A stretch of DNA of 64,000 bases, taken from the NCBI GenBank assembly GCA_000467715.1, contig AJFK01000296.1, positions 1-64,000 of the forward strand, given 5' to 3'. This document shows positions 10,784-22,500 of this stretch, one piece after another; the stretch's first letter is position 1, and the number at the start of each line of letters is the position of its first letter. The notes beneath the pieces are model-generated. The model ran no database searches, had not been told where the DNA came from, and saw nothing but the letters and a program-made list of their open reading frames with translations. The translations under genes and the position numbers were made by a program. This stretch comes from Hysterium pulicare CBS 123377. Its lineage: Eukaryota; Ascomycota; Dothideomycetes; Hysteriales; Hysteriaceae.

Positions 10784-12072
10784 CTATACCTCAATGCTCC
10801 CATCGCCTCTACTTCTCCACTTCTCCTGTCCAACCACCCACTCCACCGCATCCCAAACATCCCCAACCTCCATCCTAGGCAACCAAGCCGGATCCTTCCC
10901 CTCAACATGAACCCCCGTCCTCACAAGCACACTCACCCAATCCGTGCCCAGCGGGCTCTCAAATGTATTCCCACCCCTAATATCGCTTTCCGGGTTATCA
11001 CCCACCATATAGACTCTCTTCAAATCCCCGATCTTGTGTCCTCCGAATAAATACTCCCGATGCGCTACAAGCCTCTTCTCGGCAAACTCGTAGGTTTGTC
11101 GGAACGGCTTCCCGATTACGGTTTTCTGTAGCTTTACACCCAGTCGCGGACCTCCTGTTACCGCGGCCCAGACGCCTTCGAGCGCTTCTCTGAATCCGCC
11201 TTGGCCGAGACGCGGGAGATGGTATTTCGCGGCCCACAGCAGATCCGGGTTCGAGAAATAGAGGGGTGGTTGGCCGTCCTGCTGATACCCGCGATTCGGC
11301 AGCTTCGGGTCTCCGTTCTTAGAGGAGAGGGTGCCTAGTTTACCGGAGTCTGAGAGGAGAAGATCGAGGATGATCTGGGTGTCGAGACCCCAATCTCGAG
11401 GGTCATTGTAGACGAATATGGCGTCGATTTTGAGGGGCGAGGGAAGGTGGGAAGGGATTGGACGGGAGAAAGCAGTGTAGTGGGGGAGGAATTGGTGGGA
11501 GAAGGGCCAGAGGGAGGGATCGTTGAGGAGGAGGTCGCCAGGTGTGACGACGGTTCCGAAGCCGTAGCGTTCGGCTATGCGTCTGCATTTGTCTTCATCG
11601 CCGCCTGCGACTAGGATGGTTTTGTTTTTGTAGACTTCGAGGTCGGCGAAGGGAGTATGACTCTGCACGAACATGCTCGTATCTAAGGGGACTTCTAATT
11701 TTTGGCTTAATTCTTCTACGCGCTCCGATTCGTGTTTTCCGCCGCCGTTGGTAAGGAGGATGAAGGGTATGCGTTGTGATTGGAGGTATGAGAGGGCTTT
11801 GTGGGCGCGCGGGAGAGGATCCGAACTACGGAGGAGAACGCCATCTATGCTGTAGGAAGTCAGTATGAATGGTGCTTTAGATACGGTATGCTTGCCTACT
11901 CAAACGCAAACGCAAACTCAGGAATTCGTGGAGAGGTGGAAGGTGTTTGCAGGAACCGGCGGGGTTGTATGCGGTGGTTTCTGCAGGTCAGATGAGACTG
12001 TATTCGTGAAATAGGGCATTTCGACAGTGCGGTTTGTCGTAGAAGTGTTGGTATAGAAGATCGAGCTGCCAT
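10784..12072 (-). CDS. HAD-superfamily hydrolase, HDHD5/CECR5-like, probably mitochondrial
   Basis: Two exons on the minus strand, 12072-11900 and 11849-10784, 412 residues. The 50-bp intron splits the first Asp of the HAD motif I (GA|C); splicing restores FAFDIDGVLLRSS with the DxDGV signature at residues 58-62. Further family marks are IPFILLTNGGGK (motif II Thr), VQSHTPF, VIGKPF and MVGDNPESDIRGG (motif IV acidic residues). The order and wording match the CECR5/HDHD5 family (yeast YKR070W, human HDHD5). The first 45 residues are rich in Arg, Ser, Thr and Leu without acidic residues, as in a mitochondrial presequence. The ATG at 12072 is the first after an in-frame stop. HAD members are usually phosphatases; the substrate of this branch is unknown. 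It is divergent from the regulator at 12291, with 218 bp between starts. Confidence 0.92.
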
Positions 12073-12182
12073 TGAGTATTGGTAGCGCTGGCAGTGAGGC
12101 TCGTTGAGAATGGTGATGGTGCACAGTGGGATGTCGGAAGGATCAATAAGCCAGGCAAAATGCGGCGTTGGACCCTATCTCC

Positions 12183-12202
12183 GCCGATCAGGGCCGATCA
12201 GG
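12183..12202. promoter_or_regulatory. Perfect tandem 10-bp repeat in a divergent promoter
   Basis: Two adjacent copies of GCCGATCAGG lie 89 bp upstream of the Zn2Cys6 regulator and 111 bp from the HAD gene. Read on the minus strand they form CGG-N7-CGG direct repeats. CGG triplets in direct or inverted arrangement are the usual half-sites of Zn2Cys6 proteins, so this could be an operator, perhaps autoregulatory. That role is inference. Confidence 0.4.
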
Positions 12203-12290
12203 CTCCAGTGATGACACATGCATTTTCTTTCTTTAAGCTTTAACCTGCAGACAGATTGACGCCTTTGACATAAGCTGAACATATTTCGGA

Positions 12291-14805
12291 ATGTCAGAGA
12301 CAAGCCCTTCAAATACGTCAGACTCCGCCAACTCATCCCTAACAGCACCATTACTCGATATTCTTGCCAGACCGCCGATCAAGAGAGCTAGGCCACAGCT
12401 CAGTTGCACGCCATGTCGGCAAGGAAAGCTCAAATGCAATCGAGAGCATCCAATATGCGACCAGTGCTTGAAAAGATCCAAAGAGAGTGCGTGTCAGTAT
12501 GTTCCACCACCACCCCGAAGCAAGCAGACCCAGAACATGAGGGGTAGAATCAGGAATCTAGAGAGCTTGGTTGTCAACTTAATGAACCAGAAAGCGTCCC
12601 AAGAGCAAGAGAATGGAGATACTGCGTATCAAAATGGAAATAAACCTGTACCGTTAGGGGTGACGAAAACACCTACCACCAAAGACTCTACCCCAATCAA
12701 GGCTACAGAAGCCGAATTGGACGCCGATTCTTTTGGCCGTCTTCGAATTAGCCACACTGGCCACGAAACGAGCTATGTCGGAGCATCGCATTGGAGCACA
12801 ATACTGAGTGAGATTGCAGAGGTCAAGGATTACTTGGATGAGGAAGAGGAGGTAGAGGATGAGCCTACAGAAGAACTTTGGGAAGAGGCTCATCAGAGAT
12901 CTACAGTGACCTTTGGTATTTCGAAACCTGTAAGCAAGATGACGCTTCTGGCAGAGATGCCACCGAAGTCCGAGGTCGATCGTCTCATCCCTCTGTGGTT
13001 CAACTCGTCGGACCCGCTCCTCTATGTCATCCATGCGCCGACATTTCAAGAAGAATATAAGCAATTTTGGAAGGACCCCTCCAACACTCCAGTTATGTGG
13101 ATTGCTCTGCTTTACGGCGCCATGGCGCTCGGTATCATTCTCGGACCCCGCAATCCTGGAATAAATGCATATGCTGCAGCTTATGATCGCTCAAGTGGGT
13201 CAATATATGATAAAATGGACAAGTTGTCCGGGTCGCCGGCAGTACAGGCGGTCGATAAATATCAAAGTCTAGCATCTTCAGCAATGGCATTGGCGGATAT
13301 CGCAAGGTCTCAACCGTATACGCTTGAAGCTTTGATGATATATGGAGAGTGTGAATTTCTTAGACGTGATGATCATCATGTCAAGATCTGGCTTATGGAG
13401 GCTGTAATGATGCGTGTTGCATTAAGGATGGGATATCACCGCGATCCAAAGCAGTTTAAAAATATGACGCCTTTTCAGGGAGAGATGCGGAGGAGAGTGT
13501 GGCATATCCTCAACATGATGGATATACTCGTATCGTTTGCCATTGGTCTTCCAAGTATGGTACGCCGCATCGAGAGCGATACGCGTCCTCCTCGTAATCT
13601 TTTCGACAGTGATCTCTCTCCAAGTACCACTGAGCTGCCGGAGGAAAGGCCGCTCACTGAAATCACGCCCGGATCTTACACGATCGCTAAGTCTCGAGTC
13701 TGCAAAGTATTTGCAGAAGCTGCTGAACTATCCCAAAGAGTCGTCACCCCTCACCATTCAGAGATCATGGCCCTTGACAAACGCTTACAAGAAGCCTATG
13801 ATTTGCTCCCCGATGGTCTTCGCGTCCGACCAATGGAAGAATGTATTACGGATCCACCCACGCTGATAATGAGTCGCTTCAACATTGAACTACTTTCCCA
13901 GAAAACTCGCGTTGTGCTACATAGGCGGTATCTTACAGCAGGCCAGACTGACTCTCGGTTCGAAAAATCTCGCAGAACTTGTGTTGATGCAGCTATTGCA
14001 TCGCTGAGGCATCAAGATGTCATCTTCCATGCTTGCCAGCCTGGTGGTCAACTGCATAAAGTGTGGTGGTACATGTCATCTCTCACTACCTATGACTTCC
14101 TACTTGCCGCCATGGTCGTTTGCCTGGAACTAAATTTTATCCGCATGACCGAGTCTGCCCCAGACTTTCAGGGAACTCGACATCCAATGGTATCTGAAAT
14201 ATTCAGTCTTTTAGAGAAGACCTACGATATCTGGGCAAATCACCCTAATCGTCTTTCCGAGTCAGTCCGGGCGGCTGAGGTTTTGAAGGCGATGCTGAAG
14301 AAGTGTGGAGCCTCGGGCTACTCAAACGTCGCAATGAATGCTCCAATCCCCAATGGACTTGAGAAGAGTATGTAATCCTTGAAACCTTATCCTGCTAGTG
14401 GTTATACTAATCATTCCGCTTGTAGACATCGCATTATCTTCTACTGGAAATGATTTCTTACCTACGAACATGTCAGACGATGTCGCCACCATGTGGGATG
14501 CAACGGCTGGTGAATCTGATATACCAGCACTTGACATGACTGATATTCCACAGGATATAGATTGGGTATGTTCTTCTATCTTTGTCCGTGCGCGATAATT
14601 TGCTAATTCGGCATAGACTATGTGGGACAGTGCTATGCAAAACCAAACTAATGTACTGCCGCAACAGTCATGGGCCACGAACATGAATATGGATCCAGAG
14701 GCATGGCTGAGTGGTAACAACCATCTTGGCGACACAATCAACTTCCAGGATACAATGAACCTCATGAACTCGAATTATTATCCCACCTTCAATCCAACAG
14801 GTTAA
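12291..14805 (+). CDS. Zn2Cys6 transcription factor with fungal_trans domain
   Basis: Three exons: 12291-14367, 14426-14565 and 14617-14805, 801 residues. The DNA-binding cluster is near residues 39-69: CTPCRQGKLKC, then C, C and C with spacing 2-6-6-2-8, the binuclear zinc pattern. A short linker and a leucine-type heptad (MRGRIRNLESLVVNL) follow, as in dimerising members. The middle (about 220-560) fits the fungal-specific regulatory domain (PF04082): LIPLWFNSSDPLLYVIHAPTF, EALMIYGECEFLR, MRVALRMGYHRDP and GEMRRRVWHIL. The two last exons code an Asn/Met/Asp-rich tail (TMWDSAM, NLMNSNYYP), probably an activation region. It is divergent from an HAD gene and convergent with a dehydrogenase; targets cannot be told from the sequence. 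Confidence 0.93.
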
Positions 14806-14879
14806 CTTCTCGCCGAAGAAGCACCGAAGTCAATCGGCTTTGTCAGAATCCTTCCCATTAGATGGATTTTCCGATAGGC

Positions 14880-16013
14880 TTAGGCATACTTGCTCGTCTC
14901 GGTTTCGCACCATTCGAAAAATCGTTTTGAGACCCCAGTACCGCCCTCTTCTTTGGTTTTGAGACCTTTCGCGATGTGCTCAGGAATAACACCTTTCCGA
15001 CCCCACGGAATCAAGAAAGCACCGTTGTCGCTCGCTGTCAAATCGTTTGAGAAGCCGGCATAGAGTTCGGTATATGCGCCAAACTTTGCTGGCTTGAAAA
15101 CCAGGCCCTTGCCAATAGTTAATGGAACGCATCCAGAACAAAGCATCTCAAGGCCAAACTTACCATCAATTTACCCAGTGCAGGATTGTGCCGTTGCAAC
15201 TCCGTCCTGATGATTCCTGGATGCAGACTCTGTTGCCGTTAGACAAGCAGCGGGAATAATTCTTAGGGACACTTACAACGCTGATAATACCATCATTCCC
15301 CAGCTTCTTCGCCCACTCGGCTGCAAGCATCGTATCTCCACACTTAGACTGCATGTAGTTCTCCATTCCTTTGAGTTTCATTGTCGGAGCTCCGGACTCA
15401 TCGAAGATGACACCTCCCTTTGGACTACTTTGGGCCAACATTGACGTGAGCCATAAGACCCTCACCGTCTTGGACGAACTGTTTGCCACTCCCTCCGCCA
15501 CAGCAGTCCGTCGCAGAAGTGGATCCAGCAATCTGGTCAAGAGGAAATGACCCAAGCAATTAGTTCCAAGCTCCAGATCGTAGCCTTGCTTCGATTTGCT
15601 TCCAGCAGGTGGCATCATGACCCCCGCATTCAGCACTAAGACATCCAGCCTCTGCTCTTTCGTGAGGAATTCATCAACAGCTGGTTTGATAGTTTCCAAA
15701 TCTGCTAAGTCGACGACGAAAGATCCAAGGCGGCCTTTTGAAGAGGGGTGTGCTGCTGCTATGTCTTTGATGCCTCCCTCGACTCGCGACGACGAGCGCG
15801 CTGCTACGTATACGGTGGCATTTCGACTGTAGAGTATTTTCGCGAGTTCGCAGCCTACACCTGATGCAGCGCCTGTTATTAAGACGACCTGGGACCAAGT
15901 TAGAGGATTAAACCAATTGTTATCAAATATAATAGTACCTTTCCCGATAAGTCTTGGAGCTCTTTCTCCGTGAATGCCGGAGCGGGAGGGAAGATCTGGG
16001 TGAACATGCTCAT
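14880..16013 (-). CDS. Short-chain dehydrogenase/reductase (retinol dehydrogenase/WWOX-like type)
   Basis: Four exons on the minus strand: 16013-15939, 15888-15277, 15229-15164 and 15107-14880, 326 residues. All introns are 47-56 bp. The first intron ends immediately before the Rossmann strand, so the spliced product reads LSGKVVLITGAASGVGCELAK. Motifs in order: TGAASGVG (NAD(P) binding, about 31-38), DLADLETIKPAV, LNAGVM (NAG), TNCLGHFLLT, WLTS and the catalytic pair in YMQSK (YxxxK). The post-catalytic SLHPGIIRTEL block is restored only when the third exon is spliced. This long-tail SDR type acts on alcohols, ketones or aldehydes; the substrate is unknown. The stop lies about 75 bp from the end of the convergent regulator gene. 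Confidence 0.93.
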
Positions 16014-17150
16014 GGTGTCGTTGTGCTTCTCAAGGTTAATTTACTATAGTTGTCACGTTCGCCTTAAATAGAGAGAAAGAAGGGCAAGAAAGTTAAAACT
16101 GATCTGACATAAGTTTGCTGATTTATGCTGCCTCACGCAAATATATATCTTCGACGGTGTTCAAAAGCATGGCCCGTGCGTCGTGAAACTCACCTCCTGT
16201 CTTTGTCCTGCCCGGACGAAAACTGCTACTTCACCACCGCCAGGGCCGGCGTTACTCAGCCTCTTAACAATGACGATACCGGAAGTGAATCGTCCTCTGT
16301 AGAGTCTCAACCGTTTCTACTGGCGTACGCAATCCTATTATCCTTGTGATTCATGGGATCCGGGAGGGTGCGACGCCCGGAGATGAGATCGTCTCTCGTC
16401 CGAGAGGATGACTTGGGGGCCAGAGGGCTCAGCCTTGTGATGCTTGGCTGGGGCTATTCCGTTATTATGGTTGTAGTATGATGTTTTTTTTGGCAGTGGT
16501 GGATGAGACCAATAGTAGAGAACGGGTTTCTTGAGTTTCGAAGATTGTCTGTTTTGCTGATACATCTTGAGGTATTGAATCGGAGATGTGAATGTCCGCT
16601 TAGTTAATGGTATTTGATGGAAGGCACTCGTATTCAACGTTTAGGACATGCTCTTGATTCAATAGACATGGAGCTGTGAAACTTTAGGTGCACGTTAATA
16701 GCATAATCCTTTGATACATTGCAAACTCCAAATATATCTATTCAATTCTCTTTCTATTGAACTCTCTTCAACTTTTGAGCGTCGCTTTCTGTGATAACAC
16801 ATGCCAGCCACAAAGTGCATTCCCATTGGCAACAAAATCATGAGTACCGTTGACCATTCCTTGGAAGGTCTCCAGTCCGATTCACGTGATTGATTCTCAT
16901 CCAGGTGTGCCAAGAGTGCGAGGAAATTGAAGATGCTTGGCGGGACCAAAATAGACTAGCGTCGGTTTCTTCCGCTCACACAACAAGCGAAGCGAGCCCG
17001 AAAATCGAACAACCTCACATTTCCAAGAGAATAGCAGACGACAATCGACAACCAATTCCTCACCCACAAAGCCACAAGGTGCGTCTCCAACCATAGCTTC
17101 TCCAATTACCTCGTATCGCTAACTTCTACTCCTGTAGTTCCTGAGCCAAG
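16014..17150. other. Divergent promoter region, possible 5' UTR intron of eL37
   Basis: About 1.1 kb between the divergent dehydrogenase and eL37 genes. Just upstream of the eL37 ATG there is a plausible leader intron: donor GTGCGT near 17080, a CTAAC-like branch point, and a TAG acceptor at about 17136. Such leader introns are common in fungal ribosomal-protein genes. Otherwise only short unsupported frames are present. Confidence 0.45.
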
Positions 17151-17663
17151 ATGAGTACGTCAAATACGCGGATATGACCTCCAAATATCGATCACGACTG
17201 ACGATGGATAACAGCGAAGGGAACTTCCAGCTTTGGCAAACGCCACAACAAGACACACACGCTTTGCAGACGTTGCGGTTAGTCTCCTCGATTCAAATAT
17301 CCAGCACGACGTGGTGGAAAAGGTCGAAGTTATACACACGAGGACATCCACTAACAAAGCATCCACCCACAGGTCGTCGCTCCCTCCACATCCAAAAGCA
17401 CACATGCTCCTCATGCGGATATCCAGCTGCTAAGACCCGCAAGTGTACGTCTTCCTAGCATGCAAACCTATTCCTCCACGGTCCGAAGTACGAACACTAG
17501 ATTAACATCAAGGGACGCAGACAACTGGGGCGAGAAAGCCAAGCGAAGGAAAACCACCGGTACCGGCCGCATGCGAAGCCTGAAGCTCGTTTCCCGAAAG
17601 TTCAGCAATGGATTCCGAACCGGTGCGCCTGCTGGTGCGCGGGGTCCTTCCACCTCTTCGTAG
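17151..17663 (+). CDS. RPL37: 60S ribosomal protein eL37
   Basis: Four exons: 17151-17154, 17215-17277, 17373-17444 and 17521-17663, 93 residues. The first exon is only four bases (ATGA). Splicing gives [19 protein letters not shown] and then the zinc-finger pairs CRRC and [26 protein letters not shown], and a C-terminus ending GARGPSTSS. This follows eL37 across eukaryotes almost word for word, including the four zinc-binding cysteines. eL37 is a small, basic component of the large ribosomal subunit that binds rRNA near the exit tunnel. Fragmentation into tiny exons makes the gene easy to miss by open-frame searches. It converges with the Elp6 gene, stop to stop, across 328 bp. Confidence 0.97.
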
Positions 17664-17991
17664 AGCGGGCGGAGATTGGGAAGAGAGGCTATGATGGGCA
17701 GCGGATGATGACAATGAGCGAGAACGGGACGGAGATGGCAATGCGGAGCTGGTATTACAACATGGGGGTTTATTATGCTCGACGGCGTTTGTTGCCTACC
17801 GTTATTTCCAATCCAGATGGAGAGATGTGATAGCGTGTTAGCATCTGGAGGATTTTGTGGCATAAAGGAAAAATTCACATCATGTTTCGACCCATGCAAT
17901 GAATCGATTGGCATTTCGAAATCGAAACCAAAATCGCTATTCCGACCCTTTTATAACTTTGATAGCACGTCCATACCGCACCACATAACCC
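17664..17991. other. Convergent intergenic stretch, nothing recognised
   Basis: 328 bp between the stop codons of eL37 and Elp6, expected to hold both 3' UTRs. No other feature seen. Confidence 0.5.
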
Positions 17992-19252
17992 TCACAAATC
18001 CCCGCCCCCAGCACCCCTCTCAAAAACCCTAACACTGCCATCTCCCCCAACATAATAAAGCATCTCCTTCTCCTCCACCTCCTCCCTACCTCCCTCATCC
18101 TCATCTTCCTCCTCATCCTCCCCCCCTCGAACCGTAACCCTCAAAACCCCACTAACATCCCTCGCAACCCCCGTATCCAAAAGCCTCAACGACATAACCC
18201 TCTCCGCCACATGCGCCATCCCAATCACAAACGCCGCCCCGTTCGTCTCGAGCGGAACAGGCGGGATGGAACCCGTCGACGACGACACGAGCGGCGTGTC
18301 GGCGCTTACGACGCAGAGCGTGGCGTGCACGAGGCGGCGTAGGCGGAGAATTGCGCTGGGGAGGGTCGAGGGCGTTATGGGGTTTGAGGTGGGGGATGGG
18401 GAGGTGGTCGAGTTTGGGGATATGCCTGCGGCGGCGAGGAGGAAGTCGGGTTGGTCTAGGATTAGGAGGATTTTTGGGTTTGATGCTGGGGTGGTGGTAG
18501 GGGGGGTTAGGTGTTTGATGGCGTTTTGGATCGTTTCTTCTAGGTGGTTGAGGGTTGGGGATGTGAGTTTGAATTGAGGTGGAGAGATGGATGTTTGTGT
18601 GGTGGCGGGGTTGGAGGCTGTGGATTGTGCCTCTGGGGAGCTCTCAGTTGTGGATGAGGGTAGGGTAGATGTACGCGGCGTAATAGATCGAGGCGATCGT
18701 ATTGGTAAGGTGGTGTTGCGCGATGTATTCTCATGTACAGCTGCTGTTCGTGGACTTGTAGGAGCTTGCGCCGGGGCTTCAGCAATCGGGAGAAAGAGGT
18801 TCGAAAGGCCGTCGACGAAGACGAAGCGTTTTTCTTGTTGTAGGCGATTCAGATCCAAACCCTACAATCCCAAAGTATACATTAGCAATGCCTTCAGGCG
18901 TAATTGGTATAGGTAGCAAATATTTGAAACTCACACCACCCTTCCTCCCTTCCGTCTTCCAGAACTCCCAATCTCTCATCCAACTCACTAACACCACCGC
19001 AACCTCTCCATTATCCTCGATACCTGCCCTCCCACCTGCAGTACTATTTTGCGCCTCTACCCCGCCATATTCTGGGTTGCCTCTCGTCCTTGGTGGAGGA
19101 CGCTGTCGTTCCGTCAACGCATCGCACAGAAATCTAATGACGAGCCAATTCGCACTAGCTCCAAGCACACTCGAGAGTAGGATCAAGGAATTTTTGGGTG
19201 GTAGACGCGTGTATGGCTGAAGGAGCGGGGGAATACGAGATGATGGAGGCAT
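17992..19252 (-). CDS. ELP6: Elongator complex subunit 6
   Basis: Two exons on the minus strand, 19252-18935 and 18861-17992, 395 residues, with a 73-bp GT-AG intron. The start ATG-CCG-CCG (MPPSSRIPPLLQPY) leads into a RecA-like fold: SLILLSSVLGASANWLVIRFLCDAL, VAVVLVSWMRDWEFWKTEG, then RFVFVDGLSNLF across the splice and KILLILDQPDFLLAA. The C-terminus ends MLYYVGGDGSVRVF. This strand order is that of Elp6 (PF09807), which forms a hexameric ring with Elp4 and Elp5 in Elongator and supports wobble-uridine modification of tRNA. There is no Walker A lysine loop, as expected for this subunit. A Pro/Thr/Ser-rich insert (about 125-175) and an acidic EDEEEDEDEGG loop near residue 355 are probably local expansions. 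Confidence 0.85.
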
Positions 19253-19596
19253 TTGAGGTTGGAGTTTTTCGGTTGTTGGTGCTCTCTTTCAACCCCGGCA
19301 CAGCTCATCCTCATCATGTTTCCACTAAAATCATTTTTAAGATATTTTTTTGGCACTTTTAATACTATTCTAATGCTAATAACCTAATTGTATTCATGAA
19401 AGAGGTAAAAGGAGACCTTTTGCCTCAAATGAGATAAGCCCTGCTAATCTTCTCTGCATCGATCCCAGGGTCGGCGGGGGTTCACCTGACGCCACGAATA
19501 TAGGAAAATGAATTTGTCGATAAAACTGCTATAAGCAGTTCGAAAGATGCAGAGAACTGTAAAGAAAGATGGAGATCAAACCCGAGATGAAGTCTG
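19253..19596. other. Short intergenic stretch with poly-T run
   Basis: 344 bp between Elp6 and the RNA-dependent RNA polymerase. It is AT-rich near 19330-19400 and probably holds the Elp6 promoter and the polymerase 3' UTR. No gene seen. Confidence 0.5.
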
Positions 19597-22500
19597 TTAA
19601 AGGCCATCGTCCATACCCCGAACCCGACCGTTCCGTATGCCATTGTAGTTATCAAGCACTCGAGTCAATGCCTTAAAGGCAGAAGGATTATCGTCCAGAT
19701 GAAGCACGACCTCTTCCTCAACTTCGTCGTCGTCATCTTCATCTTCATTCGGAGTCGTGAATTCGTCATCAGCACTATCTTGACCCTCCTTTTCTCGCTG
19801 CATCTCAGCTTGCCCCTTTTCAAACATAGCCTTGCCCTGAGCTAGAGAGGCATCGTCGACGATTGAAGATTCGACTATCGGTGTTGATACTTGCCGTTTC
19901 TCTTGCGCCGGTCCACCCTGGATGCCTCTATCTACCATTGCCACGTGCTCATCATGAGCGGAATTCTTGCGATCTTTAAAAAGTTCCAAGAATTCTCCAT
20001 AGTGGGTTACACCCGCTTTGGTCTCGATATCTGCTGTTCCAGGAATAGGGCCAACGTCTGCTACCTTCTTATGATGCTTCTTTGGCTCTCCCTGGAGCGT
20101 AAGGCCGGCTTGATCTCGTCCAGCGCTATGGCCGGTTGCAATGTTTCCCAATTCCTTGTGAAAGAGCCAGGGGAAGCTCATGAGCGGCATGTGCTGAATG
20201 TCCATTTTTCTCACAGGCTGTTCCCTACCACCCACCATCTTCATTGTACGGCACTCCTTCAAAGCAGCCGTCATCTCCCTTGAAGTCACAGTGTACATGG
20301 CTGCGACAAATCGATGAAGCTGTGCAGAACTCGATGGACTTAAACCACCAGTTGGGTTACCCAATCCGGCCTTTTCGCGACAAACTTCCTGGTACTGATG
20401 CTTCACTGCAGAGCTGATCTTACCAAGTTCTTCGGCAAAAGTATAATCTCTGACCTCCTGGTTGTGTTCGAGGGCAAATGTTGACCATACCTCAAATTCG
20501 GACTGAATCCCATGTTTAGCCATAACACGGCGGATTGCGGCATCATAGTCAACCTTGACCTCCGCCGCACGCTGGATTGTTCCACCGTCAAGATTGAATG
20601 CTGACAAGATACGTTGATCAAACTCAAATTCGAACTGTGGCACGAAATCCACGAGTTTGACCTGGTCGTAAAGCTGCCCTAAGACTTTCCGGGATTGGTA
20701 AATCTTCTCCTTCGGCCGCCATTTGCTCTCCATGAAATGGGGATACTTCCGTGGTATAAGATCCCGCGGCATAACAGCTGGTAATCCGCTCTTGGGATAG
20801 TCAACAGCGCAAGAATGCAGTCCTGCGAGCTCTAGGCCTATACTATATTAGCTTTGGGAAAATGGAAATGAATCGATGGGCTTACAGTTGTCATCGCGTA
20901 CGCCCAAGTCACTAAAGTCCGCATGCGCCAGATGAGCATTAGCAATTCTTCCGAGGCTGTCGTTCTTCATATAGGTGACGAAAAAGGTTGTAATGTCGTC
21001 AACAGTGACAATTCCCTGAACTTCTGGTGGCTTCTCTGGGGTAAAGTCCATGGGTGGATGGTTGATTTCGGGTGGTAGGAAATCCATATCCCACAGTATC
21101 AAATAATCATCGCCATCCAGGTCACCTCCGGAGCACATATTTGCAATGTCACGGTCGCCAGTCTGTGGAAGTACTACCACGTTCTTCAGATGTTGTAAGG
21201 CAGGCTGGTTCACTGCCCTAACCACACGAAGATCGCCAGGGTGCAGAGAAGGATTTCGAGCCAGTATGCAAATACCCTCGATGACCTTGTACGTCCCCTG
21301 CTTATCCGGATCTGAAATCTGGAGGAAAATCTCGGGGAGAGACCGGAGCTTTTTTTCCCTCGTTGCATCGTAGCTTGATTGGGGATTCTCAAAGTGACCG
21401 CGCAGAGTTGCTGTCTCGTCCACGCATCCGAGGAGGAAAGCCCCCTTGTCTATTACGATTCTAGCCTTCTCTTTCAGAAACTTGATGTTAAAGGCTCGCC
21501 AAAGTTGCAACAGAGACATCATGAAGGGTTCCTTCGTACGCATGAAACCGTCCAGAATCATGGCTGCCATTGTCAAAGTCATCTGGTTGAAATCGACGTT
21601 ACGCTGCAACTTCTGCAACGCCTTGCTCTCTATCTTCGTGGCTTCTTCCAGGTCATTGACCATTTCCTGCTGCTTTCTGAGGAAGATCTGGTCGGGGACA
21701 CCGAGCGTAGAAAGAACAATGATTAACTGTCGGTTGAAACAAGCAGTCGCAAACGATGAGCATCGGATGACCTCCAAACCCTTATGTTCTGCCGAAAATT
21801 TGTACTGGCTCGGACGTATGTGAATCTCCCTGGCTTTCGCCTTCAGGTCTGGTGACACTGCAAGGACGCCTTTGCAACCTGCAAGTCGGAACTGGAAAAG
21901 CGACGGGTGATCGTCGAAAGGATTCTGATGACCGAGATCCTGTGCGATCATTCCCGCCAAAAATCCGGATATCTTACCGACTCCATCGGTGAAAGTGTAA
22001 CCATTTCTCTCAATATCAGGTATTTCCTGAACCAAAACAGTAGTGCTTGTGATGGCGCGGGTCGTGGAGAAACATTGGCCAATGCGAGCAGCATATTTAG
22101 CAACAATTTTGATGTGTTCAAATGACCCCATCCAGCGCCGCATATCTATGGGGTTAAGCATGGCGGATGGTGCAAAGAAGTACGCTCCATGTTCCCGAAA
22201 TTGAGCATTGCCGAAGGCAAGGAACTCATAACGACGGCCCGCGATAACTAGACCATTTGTCATAGCACGTTTAACTCTGTGAAAGACTTCATCGGATCTG
22301 TCGTCATCGGCGCTGTTAATCCTGCCCTCCTGCTTTTCGTCCGTGAATTTCACCCTGAGAAACCGGTCCTGATCTTCAATCCAGCGCCGAACAATACGGT
22401 TGGACGTTTCCACAATGGGTGTAGTAACATATACCATGGAGGGCGTAATTGTCGCAGCACGCGTGTATGCACAATACCTAGGTATCTTCTTCGCAAGATC

